Shown here: piece by piece, positions 1 through 8,707 of the stretch
Layout: each line of letters begins with the position of its first letter
Numbering within the stretch: position 1 is the first letter of the stretch
NCBI GenBank assembly: GCA_964643145.1
Contig: CAZXPG010000001.1
Coordinates: forward strand, 1 to 64,000
DNA: 64,000 nt
Source: CAZXPG01 sp964643145
Lineage (GTDB): Bacteria; Pseudomonadota; Alphaproteobacteria; Rickettsiales; Arcanibacteraceae
Direction: 5' to 3'
The notes under the pieces: model-generated
What the model was told of the DNA's origin: nothing
Databases searched by the model: none
The model's input: only the letters and a program-made list of their open reading frames with translations
Program-made: the position numbers and the translations under genes

Positions 1-204
1 GGATAGCGCTGATAACAAGAGGAAAATCCCGGTGTGTATCCAGGCCATGCGCTGCCGCCCATAACGTGAGAATATCTCCGCCTTCATTGGTAGCAAAATC
101 ATGCCACATGCCAGCCTTAGGGCCGGATAGGTCAATAACCAGGCTTTCCCCCTTATTGCCATGAATATCACCTACATAGAACCGATCACGCTGGGCATTG
201 CCTG
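1..204 (-). pseudogene. Fragment of a phage helicase-primase gene
   Basis: Read on the minus strand, this stretch translates without interruption into a close relative of residues about 50-112 of the intact helicase-primase encoded at 39886-42024. Shared words include RDRFY, GDIHGNKGESLV, KAGMWHDFAT, GGDI and DTHRDFP. The two copies differ at many third positions and at several residues, so this is a diverged homologue and not a recent duplicate. The gene continues off the left edge and breaks near position 200-205, where it meets a piece of another phage gene. No start or Toprim/helicase domain is present, so it cannot make a working product from this side. Confidence 0.8.
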
Positions 205-306
205 GATAAGCTGAAGGCGTATTTCCAGATAGAGGGTGACCCAATTATCTGGGTGCCGGAGCAGCAGGCTTATAAGGCGAAGTTTGTGGTGCGGAGGAAT
301 AGGTAG
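205..306 (+). pseudogene. C-terminal fragment of the phage right-end gene
   Basis: The plus strand reads 33 codons and a TAG stop that match the last residues of the intact protein encoded at 55041-56129. Shared words are DKLKAYFQIE, DPIIWVPEQQAYK and an Arg-rich end. No start codon or upstream part is present. Order and orientation relative to the helicase-primase fragment match those in the intact prophage, so this looks like the far side of a deletion that removed about 14 kb of a related element. The last few bases before the join are similar in both parents, so the exact breakpoint is uncertain by about 10 to 25 bases. Confidence 0.8.
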
Positions 307-312
307 TGAACA

Positions 313-737
313 TCCCCTCCGCTAAGCAGCCTGCTTATCACAACGGTTCACAGCTCTCTACCCTCTGTATCCCGCAGAAACCCTCGAGGTTAACAGCTTG
401 GTACTAAAATTTGGAAGTTCACAGCTTTGGAGAGAAATACCAAAGAGAGAGCAAAAATGGGGGGAAAAACGAGTTTTTCAGGCAAGCCAAGGTTCACAGC
501 TTTTGCGCCGGAAGTGCGCAGAACCTGGGGATTGGTCGGGGATGAAAGGCGGAGGAAAATTGTTTGCCAGCGTAAACTGGCGGAGGGAAGGAAACCTAAA
601 ACTAACTACTCTCTGTTTTTAAAATAGGGTAAAATCACGGATACAAGCACTTTTCAGGAAAAATATTGCTAGGCAATAACAATATAAAAACGTGCATCTG
701 GTGATTATAATTTTTTCTTTAATCTCGCCTCTACCTC
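313..737. other. Non-coding stretch
   Basis: About 425 bases without a gene I can support. Two short overlapping plus-strand frames near 398-627 have odd composition, no convincing ribosome site and no recognisable similarity. The stretch holds four copies of a short repeat (listed separately), then AT-rich sequence leading to a candidate promoter for the next operon. Confidence 0.6.
345..504 (+). repeat. Four copies of GTTMACAGCTY
   Basis: The words GTTCACAGCT (starting at 346, 417 and 492) and GTTAACAGCTT (starting at 389) recur in the same orientation with spacings of 43, 28 and 75 bases. The spacing is irregular, so a classic iteron array is doubtful. They may be leftover binding sites from the broken phage at the left edge, or chance. 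Confidence 0.4.
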
Positions 738-766
738 TTGAAACGTCGTATAAACGCAATTATCTA
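738..766 (+). promoter_or_regulatory. Candidate promoter for the membrane protein/MBL operon
   Basis: TTGAAA at 738-743 and TATCTA at 761-766 are separated by 17 bases, a sigma-70-like arrangement about 45 bases before the first start codon. A second TTGACT at 774-779 lies too close to the gene to serve as a -35 box. Assigned by eye only. Confidence 0.35.
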
Positions 767-810
767 ATCATAATTGACTCTTTATAACCGTTTTTTAATC
801 GGGAGTTACT

Positions 811-1503
811 TTGAAAACCTGGTTTCCCTTCACAGATTATGATTTCTATGGCTATCTCGCCAGCGGCATCGTCTTATTATTTGCTATAGATTACTGGCTA
901 ACGGGCGGTACGCATACTTTCCTAATAAAGTGGACAATACAGCAAGTAGTTTTTGCAACTGCTTTAGCGTATGTTGCTGGCCAAATTATTGCGATACCAT
1001 CTTCACTTTTACTAGAACATATTTTAGCACGGAAACTAATGACCGCGCCAATAGCCGTGCAGATGAATAAGAAAGCGAATTTATTTACACGCCTTATGAG
1101 TTGTATTGTGGGGCGTGGCTACACGCCTTTGCCGACAGCAATATGCACGAAAGTTCTTGAACGTGCAGTATTAGATACCGGATTAACAGAAGCAGAGCTA
1201 CTGTCTTCTCCCGAGAATATTTTCCATCCCGCGCATAATGCTTGCCGCGCCTATGATGCCAATAAAACCCGTTTAGATGATTTCCGGAATCAATATGGTT
1301 TTCATCGTAATATGGCCCTAACCGGTTTAATTTCAACAATACTAATGACTGCTCGTGCAATGGATGGGGTTGATTGTAATGCAAAAACCTGGGCTATCCT
1401 ATCCCTTATTATGGGAATTGGAATGCTTATCAGATTTTTGAAATTTTATTCAGAATTTAGTGCGGAAGTGCTGCGTGGTTATGCTTTTGGAAAAAGGGAC
1501 TAA
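811..1503 (+). CDS. Unknown multi-pass membrane protein
   Basis: A 230-residue protein starting at TTG with GGGAG about 5 bases upstream; no ATG fits better. It has hydrophobic segments at about residues 15-32, 42-66, 168-185 and 190-210, which suggests four membrane passes around a polar central domain (about 70-165) rich in Arg and Lys. I do not recognise the family. It ends 3 bases before the metallo-beta-lactamase-fold gene, so the two are almost certainly co-transcribed and may act together at the inner membrane. It sits beside a restriction-modification pair, a common setting for defence genes, but that is only context. Confidence 0.75.
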   Translation: MKTWFPFTDYDFYGYLASGIVLLFAIDYWLTGGTHTFLIKWTIQQVVFATALAYVAGQIIAIPSSLLLEHILARKLMTAPIAVQMNKKANLFTRLMSCIVGRGYTPLPTAICTKVLERAVLDTGLTEAELLSSPENIFHPAHNACRAYDANKTRLDDFRNQYGFHRNMALTGLISTILMTARAMDGVDCNAKTWAILSLIMGIGMLIRFLKFYSEFSAEVLRGYAFGKRD

Positions 1504-1506
1504 TAA

Positions 1507-2316
1507 ATGAAAATTGAAATTTTTGATGTAGAGCATGGACAATGTTCCTTGATTACTGCTCCTAATGGGAAACGGCTAATGATTGATGCTGGTCATAATA
1601 CTACTAGATCATGGTATCCTTCTACGCAATTTTATGGACTGGATATAGAGGAGTTTGTTCTAAGTAATTACGATGAAGATCATGCAAGTGATTTTCGCGA
1701 CCTGAAGAATTTCTGTCATATTGCCTTTATCACGCGCAACCATTCCGTGACAGCAGATAGACTGGCGGCTATGAAAGCAGAACATGGAATGGGAACCGGC
1801 ATTAAAGCATTTCATGAATGGATGAAATCAGTACCAATCGGGATGGCACCAGCACGCGAACCTGATTTAGGCCAGATTATCACTACTAATTTTTCTAATA
1901 GCTACCCAACCTTTACAGATGCCAATAATCTTAGTGTTGTAACGTTTGTTGAATATTATGGGTTTTCAATAGTTTTCCCCGGAGATTTAGAAGAGAAGGG
2001 ATGGCTTGAATTACTTAAGAGAGAGGATTTTTGTCAAAAATTAGCAAATGTAAATGTACTGGTCGCCTCTCATCATGGCCGTGCAAATGGTTATTGCGCA
2101 GAAGTATTTGAATATTGCAATCCTCAAATTACTATAATTTCTGATGGCGGCATTCAGCATGCAACTCAGAATACCGTACAACTTTATAACTTTCGTAGTG
2201 CTGGGATTCCTAATGGGCGATCAGTATATACTACGCGTCATGACGGAACTATTACAATAAATGTTGGTATTGAGAATTGGAATATAGCTGCAGAACGTGG
2301 TAGAAATGCGGCATAA
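1507..2316 (+). CDS. ComEC-like metallo-beta-lactamase-fold hydrolase
   Basis: A 269-residue soluble protein resembling the metallo-hydrolase domain of ComEC/Rec2. Visible motifs: MIDAGH at residues 25-30, NYDEDH at 54-59 in the place of HxHxDH, PGD at 158-160 and SHHG at 188-191. These are the usual metal ligands of the fold, with the first His of motif 2 replaced by Tyr, as is common in ComEC-like members. The likely reaction is metal-dependent hydrolysis, perhaps of a phosphodiester; the substrate is unknown. It has no signal peptide. It follows the membrane protein gene by 3 bases, giving a two-gene unit. A hairpin lies about 190 bases downstream. Confidence 0.85.
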   Translation: MKIEIFDVEHGQCSLITAPNGKRLMIDAGHNTTRSWYPSTQFYGLDIEEFVLSNYDEDHASDFRDLKNFCHIAFITRNHSVTADRLAAMKAEHGMGTGIKAFHEWMKSVPIGMAPAREPDLGQIITTNFSNSYPTFTDANNLSVVTFVEYYGFSIVFPGDLEEKGWLELLKREDFCQKLANVNVLVASHHGRANGYCAEVFEYCNPQITIISDGGIQHATQNTVQLYNFRSAGIPNGRSVYTTRHDGTITINVGIENWNIAAERGRNAA

Positions 2317-2730
2317 AAGGTTGTAAAATCACCCCAATAATCAGGTTTACATCGGGTCAATTATGTCCGTGCCCATAGCGCGTGGCAGAATATAAGCATC
2401 GCACAATTCGGCGCTTCCTCAATTTAAGCAATTAGCCATTCAATAATTTACTTTTCCCACAAATAACATTTGGTACTATTTCCAATGATTGGATTTTTTG
2501 CCTATAAAACTCTTCTTTTGAAGAGTTTTATATTCTTTCAGTAATTTTTTTGTTACGCTGCCTTCGTATTTGCAGTATCTGTCTGAAAGGTTACAACGCA
2601 TTTGACGGAGCACTCACATGAATGTTATACTACATCTTGATGCTTGAAGTATTATGTATCTCAATATAGGTGAAAGATCTTCTATAAATCCTGAATTTTA
2701 ACTTGATATAAAAATTTAATTAAGCCTACA
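2317..2730. other. AT-rich non-coding stretch
   Basis: About 410 bases with no supportable gene. It contains a strong AT-rich inverted repeat at 2506-2529 and presumably the promoter of the downstream methyltransferase. Confidence 0.6.
2506..2529 (+). terminator. AT-rich hairpin, possible terminator
   Basis: A perfect 10-base stem (AAAACTCTTC, TTTT loop, GAAGAGTTTT) with A's on the left and T's on the right. It could terminate the membrane protein/MBL operon, although the stem is AT-rich and lies about 190 bases beyond the stop codon. Confidence 0.5.
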
Positions 2731-4023
2731 TTGAATTTTAAATTACAGGTGCCTATGATGTATGATGCGAACTCTATAAATATTCCCAATACTCCGATTT
2801 CCAAATTTCGTAATGTTCGTCAAGGTACTTTAAACCGTTTCTATACTCATAAAGCTGTTGGAGAGCTTTTGGTTGATCAACTGCATGGAGTAGTACCTAG
2901 TAAAATTCTTGATCTTGGAGCCGGTGAAGGTTCACTGTCCTCATCCAGTGGAAAATGTTGGAATGATGCAGAAATCGTAACCGTAGATATAGATCAGGAT
3001 TGCATATTCAGTCTTAGTAAAAACATTGCAGAAGCTGGAACCAAAAAACACATCCATCATATTCATAATGTTCTAGATATAAATCTACCTTTATACCTTA
3101 ACCATCATGGGGATTTTGATCTTGCTGTCTGTAATCCCCCATTCTATACACCTGAATGGCATGACGATTTCTTATTGATTCTCCAACACGCAGATATGAC
3201 TGATGCTTGTCAATCTAAAAAGGATATTAATGCAGAAATCCTTTTTCTTGCTCAGAATCTACGTTTAGTGAAAAAAGGAGGAACAATTGCTCTTATTGTT
3301 CCAGATGGAATTTTAACCGGTTGTCGTAACAAACCTTTGCGTAATTATCTTTTATCGAAGCATAGAATTGATTGTGTGTTACAACTCCCACGGCATGCAT
3401 TTACTGATACAGAAGCCCGTTGCTTTATTTTAATTCTTACTAAGAACGCTCAGCAGACAGAGAATGTTAAACTGCTAAAATATAATGCGACGACAGGAAT
3501 ATCTGCTCCCTTATTTATTACAATAGATGAAGCTATACAGCGCTTAGACTATGAGTATCATGCTAATAAGGTAGTAGATAATAATTTTACAACTACCTTA
3601 CGTCAACTTGGCGCGGAGATAAATAGGGGGTCGATTAGCACAGTTACTGCAAAGAATGCTAATTTTCCAATTTTCCATACTTCAGACTATAATAATCTTG
3701 AGTTAGGTAGGATTACTTTTAATTCAATTATACCTATGGCAGAAAAAGGAAAACGTATTATCGCTGAACCTGGAGATATTTTAATGGCTCGAGTAGATCG
3801 TAACCTTCATCGGAAGATAGCCATGGTTGTTGATGGAAATGCGGTGTTAACCGATTGTGTTTATCGTGTTCGCCTACCTGCCAACGTTAGAGAGGCTGCC
3901 TTCCAAGTTTTACGTTCCAATGTTGGTTCGGCGAAGCTACAAGCTGCCTCCAAAGGAGTGGGAGCCAGACTTCTAGGTAAGGCAGACTTACTTGATCTAC
4001 CGTTAAATATTCAAATAAATTAG
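2731..4023 (+). CDS. N6-adenine DNA methyltransferase (probable type II R-M)
   Basis: A gamma-type adenine methyltransferase. Motif I (SAM binding) is DLGAGEG at residues 61-67 and the catalytic motif IV is NPPF at 135-138. About 200 C-terminal residues could form the target-recognition part. The first possible start is TTG at 2731, but ATG at 2755 or 2758, after AGGT, is more likely. The gene converges with an HNH endonuclease gene and the two stop codons overlap at 4020-4023, which strongly suggests a methyltransferase/endonuclease pair. By family it would methylate adenine in a short DNA site to protect it from the partner. The specificity cannot be read from the sequence. Confidence 0.85.
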   Translation: MNFKLQVPMMYDANSINIPNTPISKFRNVRQGTLNRFYTHKAVGELLVDQLHGVVPSKILDLGAGEGSLSSSSGKCWNDAEIVTVDIDQDCIFSLSKNIAEAGTKKHIHHIHNVLDINLPLYLNHHGDFDLAVCNPPFYTPEWHDDFLLILQHADMTDACQSKKDINAEILFLAQNLRLVKKGGTIALIVPDGILTGCRNKPLRNYLLSKHRIDCVLQLPRHAFTDTEARCFILILTKNAQQTENVKLLKYNATTGISAPLFITIDEAIQRLDYEYHANKVVDNNFTTTLRQLGAEINRGSISTVTAKNANFPIFHTSDYNNLELGRITFNSIIPMAEKGKRIIAEPGDILMARVDRNLHRKIAMVVDGNAVLTDCVYRVRLPANVREAAFQVLRSNVGSAKLQAASKGVGARLLGKADLLDLPLNIQIN

Positions 4024-4583
4024 TCAGCTTCTCCGAAAAAATTTTTTAGAAAAGTTAAAGCTTCTCTTTTTTGAGCAAGGTTACTAGCCTGCAGAATAGC
4101 TATGAGATTCACTTTTCCAGTTGCAGTATCCCAAAAATTCTTTTTCATTACCTGATGGCGTCCACATAATGCCTGCCATTGATCTGCATTCTTTGGGTCA
4201 GAATTGGGGTCTATGGAGTGGGGAGTGACATGGTCGGGAGTGAGCTTGACCGTACCACCTCCAATCGGATCAATTGCTCCGTTTTCTAAGCCGCACAGCA
4301 TCCCATCTTCACGCCATTCACAGGCATTATTTGCACGATTAATTACATGTAACCAACAATCTTTTGTGGGGCGTATGCGCTTTCCAGCAATAGTCCGTTT
4401 TTCAATAGTTGCAAGTACATATTCTTGTGGAGCCAATTCTTTCCAGTCGCGCCATGATAAAATGGTATACCCTGCATCTGTTCGCAGTTCAGATAATCTC
4501 TGATGCCAATTCTCTGGTTCTTTACCTGTATTTGGATCTCGTGCAGCAGCCAGAATCTGGTCCCTAGTAACAACTAACCCCAC
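4020..4583 (-). CDS. HNH restriction endonuclease (probable partner of the N6-methyltransferase)
   Basis: The C-terminal half carries an HNH nuclease core: CEWREDG...CG, then TPDHVTPHS, then a downstream Asn/His region ending CGRHQVMKKN. It would cut DNA at unmethylated sites of the neighbouring methyltransferase. The listed start is GTG at 4583, but the same frame stays open for 16 more codons up to a TAA at 4632-4634. Those codons read KKTVRQRLEALFLAN, which looks like genuine protein and resembles the N-terminus I expect of related endonucleases. No ATG, GTG or TTG occurs in that extension. The gene may therefore have lost its normal start, perhaps by an indel in the A-run at 4624-4629, or use an unusual one. 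Confidence 0.8.
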   Translation of the reverse strand: MGLVVTRDQILAAARDPNTGKEPENWHQRLSELRTDAGYTILSWRDWKELAPQEYVLATIEKRTIAGKRIRPTKDCWLHVINRANNACEWREDGMLCGLENGAIDPIGGGTVKLTPDHVTPHSIDPNSDPKNADQWQALCGRHQVMKKNFWDTATGKVNLIAILQASNLAQKREALTFLKNFFGEAD

Positions 4584-4814
4584 ATTAGCAAGAAAGAGTG
4601 CCTCAAGACGTTGCCGAACAGTCTTTTTTGGTTATATATTGACTTATCTTGGCTATAAACTTTTTGTAATGGTATCATAAAATACATTCTATATTTTTCT
4701 ATTTATAGAATTAAATTATCATACCAGCTTTAAAAAGATACAAACGATTGCATTGTAAACTACGTTTATTGCAAGACTATAAATTAGTCGTAGAAATGGA
4801 GAAGCAAATATAAA

Positions 4815-5525
4815 CTATAGTGCATCATGAAAAATAATGCCCAATGTATGACGCTCACCTTTGCGAACTTCGCTTACACCATGTCTCATATTTACACGGT
4901 AATAACCACGTGTTCCTGCTTGTGGCCGGATGTTGACGGCAAAAATTGCTGCATCTCCAGCTCTTAGTGGTACTACTGTTGGCCTGGATTGCATGCGAGG
5001 GCGCTGTTCAACTAATACCAGCTCCCCACCCTCAAAATCTACACCAGGTTCATTCAATAAAAACACTACTTGCAAGGGAAATAAGCACTCACCATATAAG
5101 TCTTGATGCAAACAATTATAATCACCTTTACGGTAACGTAACATTAAAGGAGTGGGTTTTAATTGTCCTGCTGCGTGACACCGCTCCGTAAACTCTTCTA
5201 AACTATCCGGATAAAATTGGTCGATGCACAGTTGCTTCATCCATTTATTTGCAAGAATTGCAAGCTTTGGATAAAGGCAGTATCGTAGTTCTGCCACTAT
5301 TTTTGGCAACGGATAAGAAAAATATTTATACTCTCCTTTGCCAAAATTATGCCGCGCCATTACTACACGAGATCGAAATAATTTTTCCTGCTCATATAGT
5401 CCAATCAGTTCGTGCCGTATGCTTGAATCAAGCAAATTTGGTAGCATCGCAATGCCGGCGTTATTTAATTTTTCTTCGATAAAACGCCACTGTAAGCCAT
5501 TAATTATTTTTGTTAAATCATGCAT
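4815..5525 (-). CDS. 2OG-Fe(II) oxygenase
   Basis: A 236-residue cytosolic protein of the 2-oxoglutarate/Fe(II)-dependent dioxygenase superfamily (prolyl-4-hydroxylase-like). The iron ligands are visible as HQD around residue 140 and RHGVSEV near the C-terminus, with an Arg following for 2-oxoglutarate binding (ERHTLGIIFHD). The region RYRKGDYNCLHQDLYGE is typical of the bacterial family often found near alkylation-repair genes. Its substrate is unknown. It stands alone on the minus strand between the R-M pair and a regulator, and is probably chromosomal or island cargo. Confidence 0.85.
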   Translation of the reverse strand: MHDLTKIINGLQWRFIEEKLNNAGIAMLPNLLDSSIRHELIGLYEQEKLFRSRVVMARHNFGKGEYKYFSYPLPKIVAELRYCLYPKLAILANKWMKQLCIDQFYPDSLEEFTERCHAAGQLKPTPLMLRYRKGDYNCLHQDLYGECLFPLQVVFLLNEPGVDFEGGELVLVEQRPRMQSRPTVVPLRAGDAAIFAVNIRPQAGTRGYYRVNMRHGVSEVRKGERHTLGIIFHDAL

Positions 5526-5588
5526 GTTGTTTTTACTTCTTGCGAAAGGTTACTTTGTTTATAACACTCATATACAGTTGCATTCAAA

Positions 5589-6176
5589 CTAATTAGCCAC
5601 ATAATACCCATTCTTCCGCGCTCCCACAAACTCAATCATCCCAGCATCCACCAGACCTGCAATATCTCGCTTGGCAGTTATAACCGAAATCTGCCATGTC
5701 ATTACTATATCCTCAGCCCTTACTTTGCTTCCCCGCTGTAATTGGCCTAAAAACCATAATTGCCTCTGATTAAACTGACCAGCTATTCGTGCATCCACTA
5801 CTACATTTATAGTAACAAATTTGATACTATAAATGTCCTCATTCGATGCTTTGTAGAAGGTAGATTCCATTTTCTCAGGTATATCATTTTCAGTGCAGAG
5901 TTCCCATGCATCATATCTGCCGATTATCTCCAGCATTCTCCGCAGCACGTTTGGGTATATCTTGGCCAGCATGAGTAGATGCGCGGATTTAGGCGCATTA
6001 TGGCCTTGATACCACTTCCGGATGCTATGCAAATTTGCTCCGGTAAGTTTCCCGATTCGCTTGATAACGGCACTGGTATCTGCATGCTCTGCGCGAAGCG
6101 CATTAGCTACCAGGGCAGCTACCATCTGGTCGGTAATTTCATCGAGTAAAACTTGGTCTTTCTGAGTAAAGGACAT
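5589..6176 (-). CDS. HTH / winged-helix regulator
   Basis: A 195-residue protein. Residues about 35-65 (VIKRIGKLTGANLHSIRKWYQG) look like a helix-turn-helix for selecting DNA. The C-terminal 60 residues (RQLWFLGQLQ, then DIVMTWQISVITAKRDIAGLVDAGMI and GYYV) have the form of a winged helix of DeoR or MarR type. It is divergent from the serine recombinase gene, with about 70 bases between them, so it may regulate the recombinase cassette and itself. I cannot assign it to a named family. Confidence 0.7.
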   Translation of the reverse strand: MSFTQKDQVLLDEITDQMVAALVANALRAEHADTSAVIKRIGKLTGANLHSIRKWYQGHNAPKSAHLLMLAKIYPNVLRRMLEIIGRYDAWELCTENDIPEKMESTFYKASNEDIYSIKFVTINVVVDARIAGQFNQRQLWFLGQLQRGSKVRAEDIVMTWQISVITAKRDIAGLVDAGMIEFVGARKNGYYVAN

Positions 6177-6245
6177 TTATATGACTGTTTGTTAAAATTA
6201 ACCTCAGCAATCAGTATGTGTTTTCATATTTAAAAATTAATTGTA

Positions 6246-7829
6246 GTGGAAATGAATGTGAGAGATTTGTTCGTAACCAATAATCATAACCAAGATAATA
6301 CTACGCAGCAGAAAAAGGCAGCCATGTATGTCCGCATGTCAACGGATCACCAGAAATACTCTACAGAGAATCAGGGTGATGCCATTCAAGAATATGCAGA
6401 AAGGCATAATATGGAGATTGTTGAAACCTATGCAGATGCTGGCAAGAGTGGCCTGACAATTGATGGTCGTGATGCATTAAAGCGGTTGATCCGTGATGTG
6501 GAGTGCGGCGTGACAAGGTTTTCAGCCATTCTGGTGCTAGATGTCACCAGATGGGGACGGTTCCAGGATGCAGATGAAAGTGCTTATTATGAGTATATCT
6601 GCCGCCGTGCTGGAATTGAGGTAATCTATGTGGCCGAGCAGTTCGAGAATGATGGCAGCCCTGTGTCGACCATTGTAAAAGGCGTGAAACGGGCAATGGC
6701 TGGAGAGTATAGTCGGGAGCTTTCTGGAAAGGTATTTGCAGGACAGTGCCGCCTAATCGAGCTTGGATATAAGCAAGGCGGTCCTGCTGGCTATGGGCTG
6801 CGCCGCATGCTTATCAATGAGCATGGGGAGCCAAAAGGTGAGCTGAAACAGGGGGAGCATAAAAGTCTGCAGACAGATCGTGTAATCCTTGTGCCAGGAC
6901 CGGCAGAAGAAATTGAAAATGTCCGCTGGATATACCGTTCGTTTATTGAAGAAGGGATGCGCGAAAGTGAAATTGCAGAGCAACTGAATCAACGAGGCAT
7001 CCTGACTGATCTTGAGAGGCCATGGTCACGCAGCACTATTCACCAGATTCTGATCAATGAGAAATATATCGGGAATAATGTCTTTAACCGCACTTCCCAT
7101 AAGCTCAAAATGCGTAGAGTTATGAATGCGCCGGATATGTGGGTGCGTGCTGATGGAGCATTTGAGGCAATTGTTGAGCCACAGTGGTTTTATACGGCAC
7201 AGGGCATTATAAGGGAGAGGAACCGCCGTTTTACTGATGAGGAAATGCTTAGTAAGTTGCGTCTCCTGCATGAACGTAACGGATGGTTATCTGGTATTAT
7301 TATCGATCAAGCAGATGATATGCCTCCCCGAAGTGCTTATTTACACCGTTTTGGCAGCCTCATCAGGGCGTATGAACTGATTGGCTATACCCCTGACCGT
7401 GATTACAGTTATATCGAAACTAACCGGTCTCTGCGCAAAATTCATGCTGGTATTGTGGAAGATGCTATCCAGAAAATCCGTGATCTTGGAGCAAGCGTAT
7501 ATCAGGATGAAGAGACTGATCTGCTCTTCATCAATGGAGAACTCAGGGTATCAATCGTAATTTGCCGTGCCTTTCAGGTTCCAGCAGGCTCATATCGTTG
7601 GAGAGTCAATCTGGACAGTGGATTGGAGCCAGATATTACGGTTGCCATCAGGATGGATACCGACAATGAACAGCCGCTTGATTATTACTTGCTTCCTGCC
7701 TTGGATATTGAGAATCCGAAGATTCGGCTGGCTGAGCAGAATGGGCTGGCACTGGATGCTTACCGTTTTAATGAACTGCAACCGTTCTTTATGCTGACAG
7801 AACGTATTTCCGTCAAGGAGGCTGCATGA
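6246..7829 (+). CDS. Large serine recombinase
   Basis: A 527-residue site-specific recombinase. The N-terminal resolvase domain (about residues 24-170) has the catalytic serine in YVRMSTDHQ (Ser32) and the dimer-helix region around EYSRELSGKV. A recombinase domain follows with QGGPAGYGLRR and a C-terminal DNA-binding segment of about 200 residues. The start may be GTG 6246 or ATG 6252. The stop overlaps the next ParB-like gene by ATGA, so the two are translationally coupled. The unit of recombinase plus two RepB-like proteins recurs, as I recall, in alphaproteobacteria. It could be the integrase of the element or act within its own cassette. Confidence 0.9.
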   Translation: MEMNVRDLFVTNNHNQDNTTQQKKAAMYVRMSTDHQKYSTENQGDAIQEYAERHNMEIVETYADAGKSGLTIDGRDALKRLIRDVECGVTRFSAILVLDVTRWGRFQDADESAYYEYICRRAGIEVIYVAEQFENDGSPVSTIVKGVKRAMAGEYSRELSGKVFAGQCRLIELGYKQGGPAGYGLRRMLINEHGEPKGELKQGEHKSLQTDRVILVPGPAEEIENVRWIYRSFIEEGMRESEIAEQLNQRGILTDLERPWSRSTIHQILINEKYIGNNVFNRTSHKLKMRRVMNAPDMWVRADGAFEAIVEPQWFYTAQGIIRERNRRFTDEEMLSKLRLLHERNGWLSGIIIDQADDMPPRSAYLHRFGSLIRAYELIGYTPDRDYSYIETNRSLRKIHAGIVEDAIQKIRDLGASVYQDEETDLLFINGELRVSIVICRAFQVPAGSYRWRVNLDSGLEPDITVAIRMDTDNEQPLDYYLLPALDIENPKIRLAEQNGLALDAYRFNELQPFFMLTERISVKEAA

Positions 7830-8707
7830 AGGCAACGATCCAGAGCATAGTTATTGACCGCATCAATATCATGAATCCACGTGTTCGAAATAAAAAGATT
7901 TTCATGGACATGATGGATAATATCACGAAAGTCGGCTTGAAACGGCCAATTACTGTGACACCATGCAAAACATATACGGAAGGAAAGGATTATGATCTGG
8001 TGTGCGGTCAGGGGCGGCTGGAAACATTTATAGCCTGTGGAGAAACGCATATCCCCGCCATTGTGATTGATGCCAGCGAGGAAGATGCTCTCGTTATGAG
8101 CCTGGTAGAGAATCTGGCAAGGCGGCAGCACCGCTCGCTTGACCTTCTGCATAATATCGAAATTCTGAAAAGAAAAGGATACGACACCAAAACTATCGCA
8201 CACAAAACAGGGCTGACAGTAGAGTATACCAATGCTGTGCTAAATCTGCTTGCGCGGGGTGAAGAACGGTTGCTTGTTGCTGTTGAGGCTGGGCATATTC
8301 CTGTCAGTGTAGCGGTAAAGATTGCAGATTCTCCAGGCGATGAACAGCTTGCACTGCAGGAGGCATACGAAAGTAAGCAGTTGCGTGGTGCCAAGCTGCT
8401 GATGGCTAAAAGACTGCTGGAGACAAGAAAACGGCGTGGGAAATCACTGGCACGAGAAACACGTACTGGAAGAAGCTCGAGAAGTACAGGGAACATTTCG
8501 GCACAGGAAGTACTGAAAATCTATCAGAAAGAGGTGGATCGTAAGCGTCTGCTCATACGGAAAGCTGATATAGTAAGCAACCGCATGCTGTTTATAACAG
8601 AAGCGTTGCGGCAGCTTTTTGCCGAAGATCATTTTATGACGGTCCTGCAGGCGGAAGGGCTTACTACCCTGCCTAAACAGCTTTCATCGCTAATGGAGGA
8701 CAGATAA
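7826..8707 (+). CDS. ParB/RepB-like partition protein (first of pair)
   Basis: A 293-residue protein of the ParB superfamily. The N-terminal ParB domain (about residues 1-110) contains the box YDLVCGQGRLETFIACG and VENLARR, equivalent to the GxxRxxA and ENxxR motifs used for nucleotide binding. A helix-turn-helix follows (TIAHKTGLTVEYTNAVLNLLARG). The C-terminal part resembles plasmid RepB. There is no ParA partner nearby. Overlaps at both ends (ATGA upstream, TAATG downstream) tie it to the recombinase and to a second ParB-like gene. It may direct or restrain the recombinase on DNA, or act in partition; this is inference. Confidence 0.85.
   Translation: MKATIQSIVIDRINIMNPRVRNKKIFMDMMDNITKVGLKRPITVTPCKTYTEGKDYDLVCGQGRLETFIACGETHIPAIVIDASEEDALVMSLVENLARRQHRSLDLLHNIEILKRKGYDTKTIAHKTGLTVEYTNAVLNLLARGEERLLVAVEAGHIPVSVAVKIADSPGDEQLALQEAYESKQLRGAKLLMAKRLLETRKRRGKSLARETRTGRSSRSTGNISAQEVLKIYQKEVDRKRLLIRKADIVSNRMLFITEALRQLFAEDHFMTVLQAEGLTTLPKQLSSLMEDR

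Noticed and set aside
398..627. Two overlapping plus-strand frames of 66 and 74 codons
   Set aside because: No good ribosome site, unusual composition and no recognisable similarity; they lie in a repeat-bearing non-coding stretch.
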